Origin: Akkermansia muciniphila
GTDB lineage: Bacteria; Verrucomicrobiota; Verrucomicrobiia; Verrucomicrobiales; Akkermansiaceae
NCBI GenBank assembly: GCA_004557455.1
Contig: SFDX01000015.1
Location: forward strand, 1-64,000
Reading direction: 5' to 3'
Length of the DNA stretch: 64,000 nt
The notes under the pieces are model-generated. The model saw only the letters and a program-made list of their open reading frames with translations. It was not told where the DNA came from and did not search any database. Shown one piece after another: positions 61,217-64,000 of the stretch; the stretch's first letter is position 1, and every line of letters starts with the position of its first letter. Both the position numbers and the translations under genes were made by a program.

Positions 61217-61352
61217 ATCACCAGTGGGAGGGAGCACGTGCCCGGACGCGGACACCTCTGCATCCTCCCATAGGGAGGCGCATCCATCGGCTCGATTCGT
61301 ACCCGAGCCCGGAAGCCGCGCCCCCCGAACCTTTAACCCAATCATTTCAATC

Positions 61353-64000
61353 ATGCGATTACATTTACCGAAAACTCTTCTCGCAGCCGTATTAGCTGCG
61401 TGCGCCGCCCTCCCGACTTGGGGCGAGGACTCCGGTACCGCGGTAGATACCACCACATACACTGTTACCGTGGCCGGTACTACAAAGACATTCAACTCAC
61501 TGGAAACCGGCTCCGCTCTTCCCACGAACACCCCGGATGCCTTTTGGGTATCCGGGGGTAGGGTGACAGTGAATTCAACAAGTCAGACCACCCTCAATGG
61601 AATAGATACAGTCATCCTTGCAAACGGTAGCTATACCACCTCGACTGCACCTGAGGAGTCTACGAGTGTAACATCTCACCAGCTCTTTCTGGATGGATAT
61701 GCTTCAGGCGCGGATATTAACATCACTTCAAGCTTGATTGTCGGCTCTGTTGCTCAAGGTGCGGATGAACAAGCCGCCATTCGCTTTGGGGCTGACGGGG
61801 CAAATGCAGTGAAAGTTTCCGGCGATATCAACGTTGCCGACAATTCAAAGTTTGTGGCCGGTGGAACTCGTGCCGTCATTTCCGGTGGCATTACGGGAGC
61901 TGGGAAGACTCTCACACTGAGCAACTTTAATACAGCCGGCTCCTATACCATGCGCGGAGCGGATGGAAAGAGTATTGAATTGGGCGGTTTGACCATTTCA
62001 GGCGATACATCTGTTACCTTGAACTACGAGACCGCAACCATCGGCACGCTGACTCTCAACTCTACAGCCACGAATGCCTTCACCCTGTCCGGCGGCACTA
62101 CAACCGTATCGACTGTTTCCGGTTCGGGTTCCATTCTCCTCAATGGTGGTACACTGGCTGTTTCTGATACGGGAGACTTCTCGATTTCCGGAGTAAAGTT
62201 TGCCGGAGGAGTCTTGGATGTCTCCTCGGTAACCGGCACTTTGACCGTTGGAGGTACGTGGACGGGAGATTTCGTTGAAAAAAGTGTCAAGGTGATCAAC
62301 GCTAACAATGCTACGATAGCCGGCAGCTTAGCAACGTCGCTGAATCCCTCCAGGCTCTTAAACTACATGTACAAAGCCGGAAACGCCGATGCAGGAGAAT
62401 CTGCATCATCCGTGTACCGTGTGCGTCGTGAGTTTATCACAGCTACGGCTACTGTCGATTCTACACAAAAGAATCGAATTGTCATCGGATCAGTTACGGG
62501 GGCTGATGGTTCTACTGAATTCTCCAATGTCGCCCTGAGCGATCTGCTTGCCGGGGATAAGGTGACCATCAATGGTTTGACCGGCTGGATTGGTCAGAAC
62601 GGAGCAAATACCATTTTGGCTGATTTGAAATTCACAGGGGAGAATCATATCAACAATGGCAGCTCCGACAATAACTGGATTACGTATTCCGGTGCTATCA
62701 CGGGAGATGGGACATTGAGCTATGAGTGGGCGACCAAGGCTTATACCTATAACTTTAATGGTGATTTGTCCGGATTCACCGGCACCATCAGTGACACAAC
62801 TACACTCAATGTGACCATCGGCGGGACTCCGGCAACGGAAGCGGCCAAGAAGGTCAATGCGACAATCGATATCGCCGGTGCTCTCACAGTCAATCGCGAT
62901 GCCACGTTTACCAACACGGTGCAAGCAGGTGGCAATATCAAGGTTACCTCAGGCGTGTTTCGTGTGGAAAAGTCTGCATCAACCAATGCGCAGTTGGATC
63001 TGTCTAATGGAGATACGTCTACGGGCTGTGTTGAGATCGCATCAGGGGCTTCCTTGACTGTCGGAACCAATATCTGGGGCACATCCAATGATACGTTTGC
63101 ATCGAAGATTCTTTTGGAGAAGGATGCCAACCTAGTATGGAATGGTTTTACGATCACCGGAAAGACTGCTAAGGATGGAGTAGAGACCGGACTCAAATTC
63201 GGCGCGAATAATGTGATGCTGTATTCAAACAACAGCACCCATTCTGTCACCAACTCGATCATCACATATACCGGAACAGATGAGAAGACGCTGTCTTGGC
63301 AGCTTGTTGATACGGACCTGAACGTAGAATCGGAATCGGGCACGGTAAACCTGGCCGGCAACTCCATCGGGGGCAACCTGACTATCAATGCCGGCACGGT
63401 CAAGACATCTGCTAACAGCAACAAGGGTGTTGTAGGAGCACATACGGTCACAATCAACGCCGGTGGTACACTGGAGGCCTTGGGCGTTGATACATTCGGA
63501 TGGGAGGACGGGCAGAAGTGCATTCAAATCGTCATGGGCGGAACCGCAGATGCCTTAGCGCAGTTGAAGCTTAACTCCGGCAATCTTTGGCAAACAACTC
63601 TCGGGACGGACGTACTTCTCAAGGGGTATTCAAGCATCGGAGGCAACTCTGCTTTCAAGACAGCGGGCGGCAAGATCACGGCTACCGGCACAAACAATGT
63701 TATCAGCGCCTCTATGTGTGTGATGGATGATGTCGAGGTCGAGGTGACCGGAAAAGGGGACAAGCTTCAGATTGACAATATCCAATACTTCCATAATTTC
63801 GATAACGGCAAGGAGTCTTCCGGCACGGTTTCAGTGACCGGCGAAGGCGCACTCAGCGTGGGCGCCGTGACACGTTCCGCCTTGAAGAACACCGGCAGCG
63901 GCTCCGTCGAGGTTACCGGAGCGGTCTCGGATTCGACGATTTCCAACACCGGCAGCGGCTCCGTAACCCTGAGAGGCACGGCCGACAGCACAACGAAGCT
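61353..64000 (+). CDS. Large repetitive surface protein (autotransporter-like), N-terminal part
   Basis: The frame is open from ATG 61353 to the window edge, 882 codons, so the gene continues beyond. A signal peptide (MRLHLPKTLLAAVLAACAALPTWG) precedes a long Ser/Thr/Gly/Asn-rich, beta-prone sequence with short motifs such as TLTLSNFNTAG, SGGTTTVSTVSGSG, LNGGTLAVSDTG and DVSSVTGTLTVGGTW, typical of parallel beta-helix passengers in autotransporters and of the large beta-strand-repeat proteins in this phylum. Near the edge NTGSGSV occurs twice, 20 codons apart (63889-63963). The C-terminal domain that would decide between a beta-barrel and a PEP-CTERM anchor lies outside. Regulated presumably from element B. 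Confidence 0.8.
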   Translation, partial: MRLHLPKTLLAAVLAACAALPTWGEDSGTAVDTTTYTVTVAGTTKTFNSLETGSALPTNTPDAFWVSGGRVTVNSTSQTTLNGIDTVILANGSYTTSTAPEESTSVTSHQLFLDGYASGADINITSSLIVGSVAQGADEQAAIRFGADGANAVKVSGDINVADNSKFVAGGTRAVISGGITGAGKTLTLSNFNTAGSYTMRGADGKSIELGGLTISGDTSVTLNYETATIGTLTLNSTATNAFTLSGGTTTVSTVSGSGSILLNGGTLAVSDTGDFSISGVKFAGGVLDVSSVTGTLTVGGTWTGDFVEKSVKVINANNATIAGSLATSLNPSRLLNYMYKAGNADAGESASSVYRVRREFITATATVDSTQKNRIVIGSVTGADGSTEFSNVALSDLLAGDKVTINGLTGWIGQNGANTILADLKFTGENHINNGSSDNNWITYSGAITGDGTLSYEWATKAYTYNFNGDLSGFTGTISDTTTLNVTIGGTPATEAAKKVNATIDIAGALTVNRDATFTNTVQAGGNIKVTSGVFRVEKSASTNAQLDLSNGDTSTGCVEIASGASLTVGTNIWGTSNDTFASKILLEKDANLVWNGFTITGKTAKDGVETGLKFGANNVMLYSNNSTHSVTNSIITYTGTDEKTLSWQLVDTDLNVESESGTVNLAGNSIGGNLTINAGTVKTSANSNKGVVGAHTVTINAGGTLEALGVDTFGWEDGQKCIQIVMGGTADALAQLKLNSGNLWQTTLGTDVLLKGYSSIGGNSAFKTAGGKITATGTNNVISASMCVMDDVEVEVTGKGDKLQIDNIQYFHNFDNGKESSGTVSVTGEGALSVGAVTRSALKNTGSGSVEVTGAVSDSTISNTGSGSVTLRGTADSTTK

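Overview
The window looks like a chromosome segment of a moderately high-GC, Gram-negative Verrucomicrobiota bacterium, most likely a gut-associated, Akkermansia-like lineage. The evidence is a PEP-CTERM surface protein with an Arg-rich tail, lpxA (lipid A), a pyruvate:ferredoxin oxidoreductase (anaerobic metabolism), a K+-dependent membrane pyrophosphatase, and GlcNAc/mucin-type functions (the C-terminal end of a GH20 hexosaminidase at the left edge, and nagA). The assignment is an inference from gene content; no rRNA is present.

Layout. 1-2.2 kb: end of a hexosaminidase gene, then an AT-rich patch with two tandem paralogous membrane-anchored proteins and a lipoprotein. 2.7-8.8 kb: an ECF sigma factor operon (sigma, anti-sigma-like, PDZ protein, 1147-aa ankyrin protein, degenerate FKBP-like protein). 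9-26.3 kb: core genes, namely tRNA-Gln, nifJ, cca, a broken gph, lpxA, rpsB-tsf, a RidA-like gene, coaC, a membrane protein, rpsO, an NfeD-flotillin pair, a HAD phosphatase and hppA. 26.4-38.3 kb: an AT-richer accessory region with a PEP-CTERM protein, a flippase, an SDR, a MenD-like TPP enzyme, an FrhB-like Fe-S protein, a polysaccharide pyruvyl transferase-like protein and three family 2 glycosyltransferases. This resembles an exopolysaccharide or surface-glycan locus. 38.5-48.9 kb: core genes again (menC-like, rpe, pheA, holB, yicC, gmk, nagA) plus secreted proteins. 49-51.6 kb: an AT-rich EcoRII-type restriction-modification pair. 52-61 kb: M3 peptidase, aroD, a SNF2 helicase, an L,D-transpeptidase-like protein and a KamA-family radical SAM protein. 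61.4 kb to the edge: the start of a very large repetitive surface protein.

The most interesting signal is a family of four intergenic elements (about 26.45, 32.11, 37.12 and 61.03 kb). Each has two inverted copies of a short GCATT-N3-AATGC palindrome around 110-145 bp. At the left end a -35 box (TTGAC-like) sits just inside the inverted repeat and its -10 box just outside. In three copies a second palindrome, TTGA-N3-TCAA, lies 17 or 27 bp inside the right repeat. Two copies lie between divergently transcribed glycan genes and one lies before the giant surface protein, where its promoter points away from the gene. This geometry fits invertible promoters (phase variation) or, alternatively, paired operators for one regulator.

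Other recurring themes are: promoters of the form TTGCAA/TTGACA-17-TAtNaT; many genes whose -10 box ends about 6 nt before the ATG, which suggests leaderless mRNAs; and a dispersed repeat of about 140 bp carrying the 3' end of a lost gene.
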